Source: Cercozoa sp. M6MM
Taxonomy: Eukaryota > Endomyxa: Ascetosporea
Length of the DNA: 37,377 nt
Reading direction: 5' to 3' (one strand)
Assembly: GCA_040357565.1 (NCBI GenBank)
Contig: JBDODJ010000109.1
Both the position numbers and the translations under genes were made by a program. The notes beneath the pieces are model-generated. The model searched no databases. It worked only from the letters and a program-made list of their open reading frames with translations, and had not been told where the DNA came from. Numbering within the stretch: the stretch's first letter is position 1; each line of letters starts with the position of its first letter. Shown piece after piece: positions 10,701 through 19,610 of the stretch.

Positions 10701-11044
10701 CCTGACTCGTCGGTTCGGACTCGCCTTCGACTCGCTCGAGCTGCGGCAACTCGGAGCTTTCGGTCTTGACGTCTGCTGCCTGCTGTGGTACACCAGGGAG
10801 CGTAACGAGGTAATTTAAAGTAAGCACTGGTTGCAGACTTTCACAGACACAGAATTCGCCTCAAAACAGAGGATGAAAACAGCACACCAAACATGACAAC
10901 ACAAAACAAAATTGCCACCAAGAAAAACACACACCGCCGACTCGTCAACTGACATATCCGTCCACTGAGCTGTGCTTCCCTAACGCAGCAAACACGCACA
11001 ACACTACTCACGTGGGTCGTCTCGTTCAATCCTGGTGTGACCAT
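7777..11044 (-). CDS. Three-RRM RNA-binding protein with acidic N terminus and RGG/RS/Q-rich C terminus
   Basis: This is a multi-RRM RNA-binding protein, probably a splicing or mRNP factor. ATG is at 11044 (MVTPGLNETTH), followed by an intron with donor GTGAGT and an acidic E/P/Q-rich region (about 10435-10790). RRM1 is VSAYVFVDSLPNTA...SNFAFVRF (RNP2 YVFVDSLP, RNP1 KSNFAFVRF). RRM2 is RNLYLSGLPTNI with RGVAFLHF. A Gly/Pro/Met-rich linker has GGPHGGPRGG-type repeats (8950-9300). RRM3 is CNIYVARFPNDW with RGMGFVHF. The tail holds RGG boxes (GGHRGGFRGGYG), SR/RRSRSPRQQ motifs, a Q-rich stretch and YAQYAQYNPQ, ending QSRPPQGRY then TAA at 7777-7779. Both RNP motifs are intact in all three RRMs. 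Seven or more introns carry GGGGTAAA-rich tracts on plus (TTTACCCC on sense). The 100-N gap falls inside one, and the exons on both sides join cleanly (LRTLFG to RFGTLEKV). I cannot choose between families such as PABP, hnRNP or ELAV. Confidence 0.88.
8391..8470 (-). repeat. Intronic GGGGTAAAG tract (RRM gene)
   Basis: About six units near GGGGGGTAAAGA (12-13 nt) lie in an intron of the minus-strand RRM gene, between the RGG-box exon and the DRNDRGSRDGYRG exon. The sense strand is TCTTTACCCCCC. Confidence 0.85.
8575..8688 (-). repeat. Intronic GGGGAGGGTACAAGGTTAAG tandem repeat (RRM gene)
   Basis: Three to four copies of a roughly 23-nt unit (GGTACAAGGTTAAGGGGGAG with a short G run) lie in the intron just upstream of the RRM3 beta-4 exon. 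The sense strand is CCCCTTAACCTTGTACC. It is a longer-period relative of the TTTACCCC tracts. Confidence 0.85.
9551..9650. other. Assembly gap, 100 N
   Basis: Exactly 100 N, the usual size for a scaffold gap of unknown length. It sits in an intron of the RRM gene flanked by a G run (plus strand), so the missing sequence is probably more of the intronic C/G-rich array. No exon needs to be hidden here, because RRM2 is continuous across it. Confidence 0.98.
10124..10275 (-). repeat. Intronic GGGTTAAGGGATAGG array (RRM gene), partly telomere-like
   Basis: A degenerate array of GGGTTAAGGGATAGG units lies on plus (sense CCTATCCCTTAACCC) between the exon ending EYEAYE and the exon starting QEREGREEHV. 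Some units contain GGGTTAGGG, which matches the animal and fungal telomere repeat locally, but the array is irregular. Confidence 0.85.
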
Positions 11045-11318
11045 TTTTTAATCTTGTTTGTTTTATTTCGGAGTGCCGATTGCAAGCCAGGCGGTGCCCA
11101 GTACAGCTGCGGCCAAATAATATGAGCTGCAAAAGCTGAATTAGAGATCTGCGCGCCGTTGGGCGCATCAAAGAGAGTAGCGCACCGGCGTCTCGGTCGG
11201 AGAATAACTTTTGCTACTTGTACAGTACTTTAAGTTCCCTCTTGTGGAACACAAATTTGACGCCGTTGGGCAGCTCAGTTTAGTTCAGTTCGGCCGCGCC
11301 GGCACCAAGCGGAGACAT

Positions 11319-11771
11319 TCAGCCCTTGAAGACGCGCGTGATGATAAAGTTCTCGTCGGTAGCGTAGTTGATGCGATCGGGGCTGCTCAAGACCAAACAA
11401 AAGCAACTGAAAAGTCACCGACTGGACCGAACACACCACCAGACCCAGTACAGCACATTGTGTACCGGTAGTCCATCGTCATCATGCTGTTTGGAGGTAG
11501 CACGCGGTGACCCTTGGCATGCTCGTTGGCGACCACGACGTAGTCAACGCCTTCAATGCCGCCCTCGGGTACGGCATCGTCTTCTCTCAGCGCAGGCTTG
11601 CCCACCAGCTGCTGCAGCATCTCGTCGCTCTTGGACTCGGGCTGCGCATTTTGAAATCAGGCAGCAACCGTAGCCATTGTCGCAAGTTTATCGTAGATTT
11701 CACAATGCGCATTCGCAAGTTTATGCTAGATTTTGAAATCAGACAGCAAAATCCAGACGTACCGTAGTCAT
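11319..11771 (-). CDS. Peptidase inhibitor I78 family protein (82 aa)
   Basis: This is a small potato-inhibitor-I-like protein of the I78 family (known in fungi and bacteria), expected to inhibit serine peptidases. Three exons add up exactly: 11763-11771 (ATG ACT ACG, only 9 nt), 11466-11641 and 11319-11382, a total of 249 nt including TGA. The introns are 11642-11762 (donor GTACGT, acceptor GCGCAG) and 11383-11465 (donor GTACAC, acceptor GAGCAG). The product begins MTTPESKSDEMLQQLVGKPA. Its C-terminal half has the family signature HRVLPPNSMMTMDYRPDRIN, then DENFIITRVFKG (P-x-S/M-x-T-x-D-Y-R-P-D-R-I/L-N, D-E-x-x-x-I-x-x-V). There is no signal peptide, so it is likely cytosolic, as in fungal members. 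It shares a 178-bp divergent promoter with GGTase-I beta. Confidence 0.88.
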
Positions 11772-11795
11772 TGTTGCAAGTTTATGGCAGAATTC
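11648..11795. repeat. Direct duplication within and around I78 intron 1
   Basis: Two diverged direct copies of a sequence starting ATTTTGAAATCAGRCAGCAA and running through GTAGYCATTGTYGCAAGTTTAT lie at 11648-11700 and 11730-11795. The right copy holds the start codon and donor of the I78 gene. The left copy holds a second ATG-GCT-ACG and sits inside the intron. So the first exon and its flank appear to have been tandemly duplicated. Confidence 0.7.
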
Positions 11796-11949
11796 CACAC
11801 TTTAAAGCGAGTTTAAAGGACACCCGTGCGTCCCTTTGCAGCAAGACGCATCAACTGAGCCGACATTTCTGAGCCCATGCACAAAAGACGTTTTGTTGTG
11901 TCATTCCTAATATAGGAGTGTGTGCACACGACAGAGCTCCCAGGTTGTT
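11772..11949. promoter_or_regulatory. 178-bp divergent promoter, I78 inhibitor / GGTase-I beta
   Basis: Only 178 bases separate two start codons on opposite strands, so this must hold both promoters and both 5'UTRs. It contains an A/T-rich block (CACTTTAAAGCGAGTTTAAAGG, nearly symmetrical) and a TAATATAGG near 11908. No standard core element is certain. Confidence 0.6.
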
Positions 11950-13973
11950 ATGGACGACGCCCAGAGAGCCGCTCATGTGCGCTACTTTAGTCATTTCTTG
12001 TCGATCGTGCCACAGGGTACAGCAGTGTTGCTCGTGGTCGGTGTTGTGGCTTGTTTGTGGTTGAGTCGGGTTCGGATGCAGCCTACGAGTCGGTGCTGGA
12101 CTCGCAGAGAATGACGGCAGTGATGTTTGCCACGTGTGCCCTTGGACTACTGAAGCCAGAGGTAGAAGTCTCTCGGGGGGGGGGGGGCGCCGGTATTTAG
12201 GCTATATGATGTGGCTATAGCTGGAGTTGGCTTGTATGGTGTGGTTAAAGGGGCTGTAAACTGTCGATGTGGCTACAGGAAAAACATGCCGAGGTGATCG
12301 AATGGATCTATGCGCAACAACTGCCGCATCGTGATGGTTTTTTCAACGGTTTTTTATTTGGGGGAGGGGTAGGGGACAAAGGGAAGGGTAAGGATTGAGT
12401 GTCAGCAGACAGCAGCGTGGGCGGCTTTCGCGCGGGCCCACATGTGCACGGGTCGGCATGTGACACGGGTCACCTCGCCATGACCTACTGCGCCTTGTGC
12501 TCGCTACTGGTAAACCCTGTGGGGGGGGGGTACAGGGGTAGGGACAGAACTGTCTGCGCAGGTGGCAGGCGACGATTTGAGTCGCGTCGATGTCGACTCT
12601 GTCAAGCAGGCCATCCGGTTTACCCCCTTTTACCCCCCCTTTACCCCCCTTTACCTCCCTACCCCTACCCCAGGTCGCTGCAACGGCCGTGCGGAGGCTT
12701 CGCCGCGTCACCGATATTTGAGACTGACATGCGGTACTTTTGCCCCCCCCCCCTCTTTAGCCCCCTTCTTTAAACCCTGTTTGCCCCCTATTTACCCCTG
12801 TTAACCCCCTATTTACCCCCTGTTTACCCCCCTGTTCACCCCCTGTTAACCCCCTGTTCACCCCCTATTTACTCCCTGACCCCCGGGCAGTTTCGTGTAC
12901 TGCGCCGCTGCTATCTGCCGCATTCTCAATGTGCCGGTCGAGGAAGGTAGAGAGCCCCCTTAAGCAAGTATCAGATTGGTCTATTTGTCCCGTAATTTGT
13001 CCCGTACACAGTGATGGACGTGAACGCTGCTGTGGCTTTTGTTAAGCGTGCGCAGTCGTTCGAAGGCGGCTTTGGCACCAATCAGCACCGCGTTAGTTTT
13101 TTGCCCCCTGCCCCTTACCACCCCCCCTTAATTACACTTTTTACACCTTGCTATACCCTTGCCCTTGCCCTTGCCTTTGCCCTTGCCTCTTTGTGCACCC
13201 TTTATACCCTCCTGCCATGACAGGAATCGCACGGCGGCAGCACTTTTTGCGCCGTCGCTTCGCTCGTTTTGTTGCGTCGGTTGGACGACGCGCTGCCTGT
13301 ATTTCCCTTCCCCCCCACCCCTTTAACCCCCTAATCCCCTTTAACCTCTGGCAGGAAGGATCGGACGAGCGCAAGACATTGTGTCGCTGGGTCTTGCGAC
13401 GACAGGGCGGTACTTAACTCCTACATCCCTACCCTTATCCCTTTTACCTCACTCTTACCCTTATCTCTATACCCCTTTGGTAGACGGTTGGTGTGGCCGA
13501 GCCGGCAAACCTCAGGACACGTGTTACTCCTTCTGGCTCGGGTCCACGGCGCGTCTACTGGGTTGTAAGCTTCCTTTACCCCCAGCCTACCCTTCCCTTT
13601 ACCTTCCACCCCTATTCTTAACCCCCCTCTGCAGTGGAGGAGTACCTGCAAGATGACGCAAATCTCGAGTTTGTGCTCAAATGTCAAAGTGTGAAATATG
13701 GCGGTTTTGGCAAGGATCAAGAGGTGCTAGAGTTTTACCCCCCCCCCCCCGCCTCCTTTACCCCTACCCCAGGCACTGCCGGATCTGATGCACGCCTACC
13801 TTGGTTTGGCTGGACTGTCACTCATGCGGCAACCCGAGGTGCGCTCTGTCCCACCCCTTTGTCAGGCTGTATACGTTGTGTGTGTACAGATCAAGTTGCC
13901 GCCGTTGGACGAGGCGCTCAATCTGCCGCTGTCCGCGTGTCCTGCGCACTACCTCGGCTCGCGTGCGCGCTAA
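11950..13973 (+). CDS. PGGT1B: Geranylgeranyltransferase type I beta subunit
   Basis: This is the catalytic beta subunit of protein geranylgeranyltransferase I, which attaches a C20 isoprenoid to CaaX cysteines (Rho/Rac-type GTPases). The ATG at 11950 opens MDDAQRAAHVRYFSHFLSIV. An in-frame ATG at 11920 is also possible. Later exons give EWIYAQQLPH, GGFRAGPH, HGSACDTGHLAMTYCALCSL, GDDLSRVDVDSVK, MRYFC/FVYCAAAICRILN, RAQSFEGGFGTNQH, GSTFCAVASLVLL, CRWVLRRQGG, DTCYSFWLGSTARLLG and YGGFGKDQ, then DLMHAYLGLAGLSLM. Zinc ligands are present: Asp and Cys of DTCYSFW and His of the DLMHAYLG motif (family consensus PDALHAYFG). TAA is at 13971. The GDDLSR motif and overall order fit type I rather than farnesyl- or Rab-transferase. 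There are about ten short introns; most are C-rich on sense, but three early ones are G-rich. Confidence 0.93.
12356..12550 (+). repeat. G-rich sense introns of the GGTase-I beta gene
   Basis: In this plus-strand gene the intron with donor GTTTTTTCAACG carries GGGGGAGGGGTAGGGGAC and GGGAAGGGTAAGG (12360-12393). The intron with donor GTAAACCCTG carries a run of ten G and GGGGTAGGG (12522-12545). A further 13-G run is at 12175-12187 in the preceding intron. These have the opposite base asymmetry to nearly all other introns here and could form RNA G-quadruplexes. Confidence 0.8.
12735..12890 (+). repeat. Intronic CCCCCTGTTTA array (GGTase-I beta)
   Basis: Roughly ten degenerate 12-13-nt units (CCCCCTATTTAC, CCCCCTGTTTAC, CCCCCTGTTCAC, CCCCTGTTAAC) fill the intron between the exon with MRYF and the exon with FVYCAAAICRILN. 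It ends in CCCCCGGGCAG. Confidence 0.9.
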
Positions 13974-14625
13974 CTAATTACTATAAAGCAACTCCTGTCG
14001 AGTTCTGGGCCGGCCCAGTCAAAAGTAGCTTGTTGCTCGCGAATCTACTGTCAATTTACGAACTCTGTCCTGAATGCAGGTTTCCACTTCGCAGTCAGTA
14101 CAATGCCGAGCCAGCGCTCGCACTCTGCTCGCTTCGGCAATCAGACAATCGCAGCATAGCATAGACTCAAAAAAAAATTAACAGTAAAATGTGGGCACCC
14201 TTCGTCTGGTCCACCGCATCGAAGTCAATACACCAGTAAAGCTTTAAGGAGGGCCCGTGCATCTGCCGGCGGTATGAACAAGTTGTCCCTTATTGGGTTG
14301 AAGGGGTACTCTAGCCTGTCACCACCGAGCGATACTTAGGTTACTGGCCCAAGGTTCAGTCCACACAGTCCGCGGGATTTAATGCACGTCCATTTCACTC
14401 GAGTCATGGGGCGGAAAACAACTGTAGACATCGACATCGCTTGTGAGTGGCCCAGGTATCGATATTGATTGGAGGTGATTAAAATTACTGCTCGCAGTCG
14501 ACAGCACAACGAAAACCTGAAACAGATGATGAGAATTTTTGGACAAAAATAGCCACCCAGCGAAACGCCAACGCGCGGCCTAGCGGGCAGTAGTGAGTGC
14601 GTGTTTACGAACTTGACGACCCAGA
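13974..14625. other. Intergenic region, GGTase-I beta to NMD3
   Basis: About 650 bases hold the GGTase 3'UTR and the NMD3 promoter. AACTATAAAG lies just after the GGTase stop (13978), and an A-rich run is at 14169. I see no gene. The 100-codon frame on minus (14336-14638) shows no motif, and no intact tRNA box pair is evident. Confidence 0.5.
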
Positions 14626-17401
14626 ATGAGCGGCCCAATGTAAGTCACGCATCATTTGTGTATTCGATGTTGTTGTGACGTTTTTTTTCGAGAATTTCCC
14701 TTTTGTGTGTTTTGGTTGTTGGTCGCAGGCAAATGCAGCCGCAGATGGGCATGACAGGCGGCGAGGCAGTGCTGTGCTGTCTGTGCGGTGCGAGTATGGA
14801 GCCGAACGCAGCGAACATGTGCGCGCGGTGTCTGCAGGACCAGGTGGACGTGACGGAGGGCATCACGCGCCAGGTGACGCTGTTCCACTGCCGCGACTGC
14901 AGCAAGTTCTTCAAGTCGCCCAACTGGGTGCTGGCCGAACTCGAGTCGCGCGAGCTCATGAATCTGTGTCTGCGCAAGGTCAAGGGTCTCGACAAGGTGC
15001 GTCTCGTGGACGCCTCGTGGATCTGGACGGAGCCGCACTCGCGCCGCCTCAAGGTGAAGCTCACCGTGCAGAAGGAGGTCATGACTGGTGCCCATTGTCT
15101 CTCTGCATGCATCTGTCTCTATATCTAGTATCTGTCCTGTATGTGTGGACAGGCGTGGTGCTGCAGCAGTCCTTCTCGGTCGAGTACGTCATGACGAACC
15201 AGCAGTGCACGGACTGTCAGAAGTCCTACACTGAGCACACCTGGGTGGCCTCGCTGCAGGTAGACTTGTCCACCCCCCCCCCCTGTTGTTACCCCTGTGT
15301 TACCCCTGTGTTACTGTATGTGTTGGTGTGTGCGTGTTGCAGTTGCGTCAGAGGTGCGATCACAAGCGCACCTTTTTGTTCCTGGAACAGCTGATTCTCA
15401 AGCACGGCGTCACTGACTCCGTCGTCGGTATCAAGGAGGTCACGCAGGTAGTCTTGTCCCTCCTGTTGCTTCCCTGCGTGTTCCTGTATGTTGTTGCATG
15501 TGCTACAGGGCCTCGATTTCTTCTTCTCGTCCAAGAGCGCGTGTCTCCAGATGCAGGACTTTATCAACGGTATCATTCCGCTCAAGACCAAGGAGTCCAA
15601 GCGCCTCGTGTCGCAGGTACACCCTGCTTCTCCTCGGGCCCTTTTCTTGTGCTTGTCTTTGTGTTTGGTGTGGTGATGCTGTCACTAAATGCTTCGTACT
15701 GCTGTAGGACTTCTCGAACAACACAACGCGCTACAAGTACACCTTGTACGCCGAGATGGTCCCGGTGTGCAAGGACGATCTCGTTGTGCTGCCGGTAAAC
15801 ATTACAACTGCTTCATACCCTACTTTATCACACTAAATTACCCAAAATTCTCTATGCACTGGCCCAATGCATATTTTCGGCTGATCCGTCTTGGAATTTA
15901 CTGGCCCATGATGTTGGATTTTGTGAATTTTGAATATTGCGGTTTTTGTCCTGTTGGTCCCTCGTGTGCTGGTTGCTGTGATGATTTTATCATCTACCCG
16001 ACGAAGGTTTGAGTATGCCTGAGCCTGTCTCCGCTCGTGCTGAGCACTTTGACAGCGCGCATGGCATGCTTGGCCTTGTTCAACCTTGTGGAACATTTAT
16101 GTCATAGTTACTCTGAGCGCCCCTTTTGTTTTCTGTTTTACGGTTTGTTTGTTTTCGTTCTCACAGCGCAAGCTTGCCAAGCGTCTCGGCGGCGTGCCGC
16201 AGACGATGCTGTGTGTGCGTGTATCGCGAGACATCCACTTGGTAGACCCGCAACTCTGTATTGATGCAACGTCATTTAATGGTTTGTATATCGTTTGTGC
16301 AGTTGGATCCGGACACACTTACGTCCACACGTGTCACGTCGCGCAACTACTGGACTCATGTAGCATTTGTTTTTGTTTGTTTTTCACTTGTTTGATGCGC
16401 GCCTGTGACGTGTTTCATTTTCGTAGGAATTCTTGCCATTGTGCAACGTGAACCATCTGTCGCGCTTCATGGTCTACAGGTAGCCAGTAGTCTTTGTCCA
16501 TTTGAACCTAGCAGCTTGCTTGGCTCATCTGTTTAAATGTGCGCAGTGTCGAGCCAACAGGCCACGGCAAGAACGCTCAGCGATTGGGTAGGCCATCCGT
16601 GTCGGTGCGTGCAGTGTGTTTGGGCATTTGGGAGTGTGTCTGGTGTCTGCAGGCAAGTTCTTGTTGGCCGATGTTGAGCTCGTTCGTGAGGACGACTATG
16701 GCATGCCTGACGCACAGGTGTGTTCCTTGTGTGTTCCCCGTGAATTCTCATTACGCTCGTGCTATCGACTTGTATCTTGGCAGATCTTTGCGGCGCGAAC
16801 GCACTTGGGTCACATCTTGCACGAAGGCGATATTGTGGTATGTTTGTGTTCTAGTACCTGCTCGTGAAGTCGAAGGTAGCGATGCTATGTGTCTGTCTGA
16901 ACAGTTGTGCTACGACCTGACGTCGCGCAACTTCAACAGCACCGATGCCGACGACCTCCAGCAGCGCGGACAGCTGCCGGAGATTGTAGTGGTCAAGAAG
17001 CACTACGAGAAGCGGCGGAAGCGCAAGTGGCACCTCCGACGCCTCGCCATGGAACGCGACGCCGCCGACGACGCGCGACGCAAGGGCCAGGTGCGCTCAC
17101 TTTGTTACCTTTTTGTATTTTACGTGTATTTACGAGTTATTGATTTCCTCATACTGAGCGTATTGGTGTTGTCGCTGCTCAGCGTGCCGCCATGCTGGAG
17201 AGCGAGCTCGAGCGGCGCGACCGCGAGCACTTCCTGCGCGACCTCGAGGAGGATAGCGACATGCGCAACATGGTCAACGTCTACCGCGACGAGACCGGCG
17301 CCGAGACCGATGCCGACATGGCCGACGACGAAGCCGATGGCAGCAACGACGTCGCGCCGGCCATTCCGATCGAGGAGATGCTCGCTTCGGTGTCGATCTA
17401 A
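14626..17401 (+). CDS. NMD3: 60S ribosome nuclear export adaptor NMD3
   Basis: NMD3 binds the pre-60S ribosomal subunit and recruits the exportin CRM1. Exon 1 is 14 nt (ATGAGCGGCCCAAT) with a perfect GTAAGT donor. Exon 2 follows GGTCGCAG and gives MSGPMQMQPQMGMTGGEAVL. Four Cys pairs of the zinc-binding N terminus are present: CCLCGASMEPNAANMCARC, FHCRDCSKFF and CTDCQKSYTEHTW. Next come CDHKRTFLFLEQLILKHG, GLDFFFSSKSACLQMQDFIN, KYTLYAEMVPVCKDDLVVLP, RKLAKRLGGVPQTMLCVRVS and EPTGHGKNAQRLG. A basic stretch KKHYEKRRKRKWHLRRLAME looks like the nuclear localisation signal. The acidic tail ends IPIEEMLASVSI, a hydrophobic spacing that fits the CRM1-dependent export signal expected at the NMD3 C terminus. 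TAA is at 17399. There are about eleven introns, T/G-rich rather than C-rich. The intron at about 15794-16166 is the longest and most A/T-rich. Confidence 0.96.
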
Positions 17402-17480
17402 TCCTCCCCTATCGAATACGACCAGGCTCTTGTATTAACGTTAGTTAGTTGAGTATTCTAAGAAACCAGTCTGGGGTGGG

Positions 17481-17808
17481 TCATTCCTTGCAGTTGGGAG
17501 TCCTGAGTCTGCCTCTGGCATTGCATTCATTGCACTTTAGCGGCATTTGGGCGTAGTTGTAGTACTTGAAGCTTCCAAGTCTGTTGCAGAGGAATCTTGA
17601 AAGTGTGCGGATGTCTGCGATGCTGATATGTTTCCAAGGGTAAACTTTTTTGAAACATATCAAGAACTCTGACTCTAGCCCTTCTGGGAGGGCGTTGTCG
17701 CTGTTTCGCATTTGTTTTTTTCAATTTCTTGTGATCTTTGTTTCCTTTGGTCCAGTTTCTCCTGTTGTGAAAGTTCCTTCCTTTCATTGCTTCTTTGTCT
17801 GCGAGCAA
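17481..17808 (-). mobile_element. LINE 3'-end fragment, inverted copy
   Basis: This is the 3' part of a non-LTR retrotransposon ORF2 on the minus strand. It starts abruptly inside the RNase H domain (LADKEAMKGRNF, the final catalytic Asp region). It runs through RRHPHTFKIP and ends at CNECNARGRLRTPNCKE, the first half of a Cys-rich zinc-binding tail. It is closely related to the plus-strand copy at 18226-18600 but lacks a 45-nt block present there (18418-18462), and frames shift along it. It is a dead fragment: both ends are truncated, and no promoter or poly(A) tail is visible. Confidence 0.85.
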
Positions 17809-17811
17809 GTA

Positions 17812-18750
17812 GACAAAATGAGAATCTTAGGTCTCCTCATAGACAGAAACCTGTCATACGAGGCACACGCAGAGCAACTACACACCACAAAATCACTCGG
17901 AGGATCAACACAGCGAAGCAGGCTACGGTTGGGCATCCAGGGAAACCAGTCAATGGAAGACTAAGATCTGGCAATGGCAAAATCACCAACGCGACTATCT
18001 ATGATGCAGAACGAGTTGCCATAATGCAATGCATCAAACACGCTAAAGAAAAAGGAGAAATCCGTATCGCACTCCTGATTGACAACAAAGGAACAATCTT
18101 GCACCTGACAACACCCCAAAGAACAGAGATGGATGAGATTGATGCACAATTGGAGGAACTGACAAAGGACATGCACATCTTGGTACACTGGGTACCATCA
18201 CACATCGGCATTCACCTCAACGAACTAGCAGACAAAGAAGCAAAGAAAGGAAGGACAGCCACAACAGGAGAAACTGGATCAAAATAATCTAAGACCACAA
18301 GAAACTGAAAAAGCAGACGCGAAACAGCAAAAACAATGAACCGCAACGCCCTCTCAGAAGGGCCAGAGTCAGAGCTCTACAGAAAACACACATCAGAAAC
18401 CCTTGGAAACATATCAGGAACTCAAACAAACTCCTCAGAATAGCCAAAGAGCGCAAACTCAGCATCGCAGACATCCGCACACTTTCAAGATTCCTGCGAC
18501 AGACTTGGAGCTTCAAGTCTACAACTACGCCCAAATGCCGCGAAAGTGCAATGAATGCAATGCCAGAGGCAGACTCAGGACTCCCAACTGCAAGGGATGC
18601 AAACAACGACTACAAAAACGCGAAGTAAGCGAGTGCCCCGACTGCGCGGGTACCTGGGAAAATGCAGAAGACACTCTCGACACGTACCACCGATTGCTGG
18701 AATGCAAGGTAACGGAAGCTATCAGAAACAGCACCAATGTGGCCCAATAG
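17812..18750 (+). mobile_element. LINE ORF2 remnant: post-RT segment, RNase H and C-terminal zinc tail
   Basis: This is a 5'-truncated non-LTR retrotransposon of a clade that carries RNase H (Tad, I, R1 or LOA-like; I cannot choose). It opens with MRILGLLIDRNLSYEAHAEQ, the motif that follows the LINE reverse transcriptase (FLGV-x-x-D-x-x-L). After a deletion and frame change comes RNase H: DAERVAIMQCIKHAKE (catalytic Glu), ALLIDNKGTIL (Asp), then VHWVPSHIGIHLNELADKEA (HWVPSH...ADxxA with the last Asp). The first RNase H strand is missing. A stop follows at about 18285, and further on, in other frames, come CNECNARGRLRTPNCKGC and CPDCAGTWENAEDTLD...HRLLEC, a CCHC zinc tail. At least three frame breaks make it non-functional. 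It forms an inverted pair with the neighbouring fragment. Confidence 0.88.
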
Positions 18751-19474
18751 CGCACCCTGAAGACATACTGGCCAACCTTGAGAACCTAGCAACACTCAAC
18801 AGAATGCACCAAGGCCCCAAGATCTCCTGGGACGAGGAAAAACTGTCGAAGGACAACCAGCCTCCCAGCAGGCACTGGACCGAGAGGTCCCCGACACAGA
18901 CTAGGCCACCACTCACAGCAGTGGTGGCCCTAAGTCTATGTCCGTTTGTCGGAGAGACGGGAGGACGACGACGGGACGACCCGACGCCGCCTGCAACGCC
19001 TCTCTAAACTTACTTGTAGCCCGCTCCCCGCTCCAACCATGAAGTCGACTTCGTTGTCCGGGAAACTTCAACAGGGAGCTGTATGGTCCTACCCTAAGCG
19101 TGCGCTAGGCACGGCCATGCTCTTGTGGCCCACCCCGGACATGTGCAGGGAACTACTTAGTTGGTTTCCTAGAAGACTCAACGAACTAACTAAAATTTTG
19201 TGTTTGAAATAATTGGATGACATTCTTGGCTGCGGGAACCGTATTTGTGCTCGGCTGTATGCGGATAATATTTTTAGTACTGCACGATTCTACTCACTCG
19301 GCTTTGTGCCTGACGGGTGATCTTCGACTTCTTCTGGGTCCAGTGATCCTGCCAACAATTTAAATAACGGAGTCGCCGGAGTGGATTAAACTAGCGTACC
19401 GCTTGGAACCTTCGGGGGTTCAACTGCCTGAAGGCTCTTGTTGTTCGACACGAGAGCGGTAGCAAAAAACAATG

Positions 19475-19537
19475 CTCGCATTTCAGTTTTGAATTCTCGC
19501 ATTTCAGTTTTGAATTCTCGCATTTCAGTTTTGAATT
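19475..19537 (+). repeat. 21-bp tandem repeat, three perfect copies
   Basis: Three adjacent identical copies of CTCGCATTTCAGTTTTGAAT plus one T (21 bp). Perfect identity suggests recent expansion. Each unit contains TTTCAG and GAATT. Confidence 0.95.
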
Positions 19538-19610
19538 CTACGTTCAAACAGAACATTAAACTGCTTCTGGATATTGTGGCATAGACAAGACAATAAGTTT
19601 ATAGTTTATA

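Noticed and set aside
14336-14638. 100-codon minus frame upstream of NMD3
   Set aside because: It overlaps the NMD3 start and promoter and has no family signature or codon bias like its neighbours.
17712-18287. Intact RNase H protein gene of 191 codons
   Set aside because: Its first third is antisense to the inverted LINE fragment. The true RNase H lacks its first strand and is flanked by LINE sequence.
17481-18750. Twin-priming 5' inversion of a single LINE insertion
   Set aside because: Twin priming inverts an adjacent 5' segment. Here both arms contain the same 3' region, so two copies or an inverted duplication are needed.
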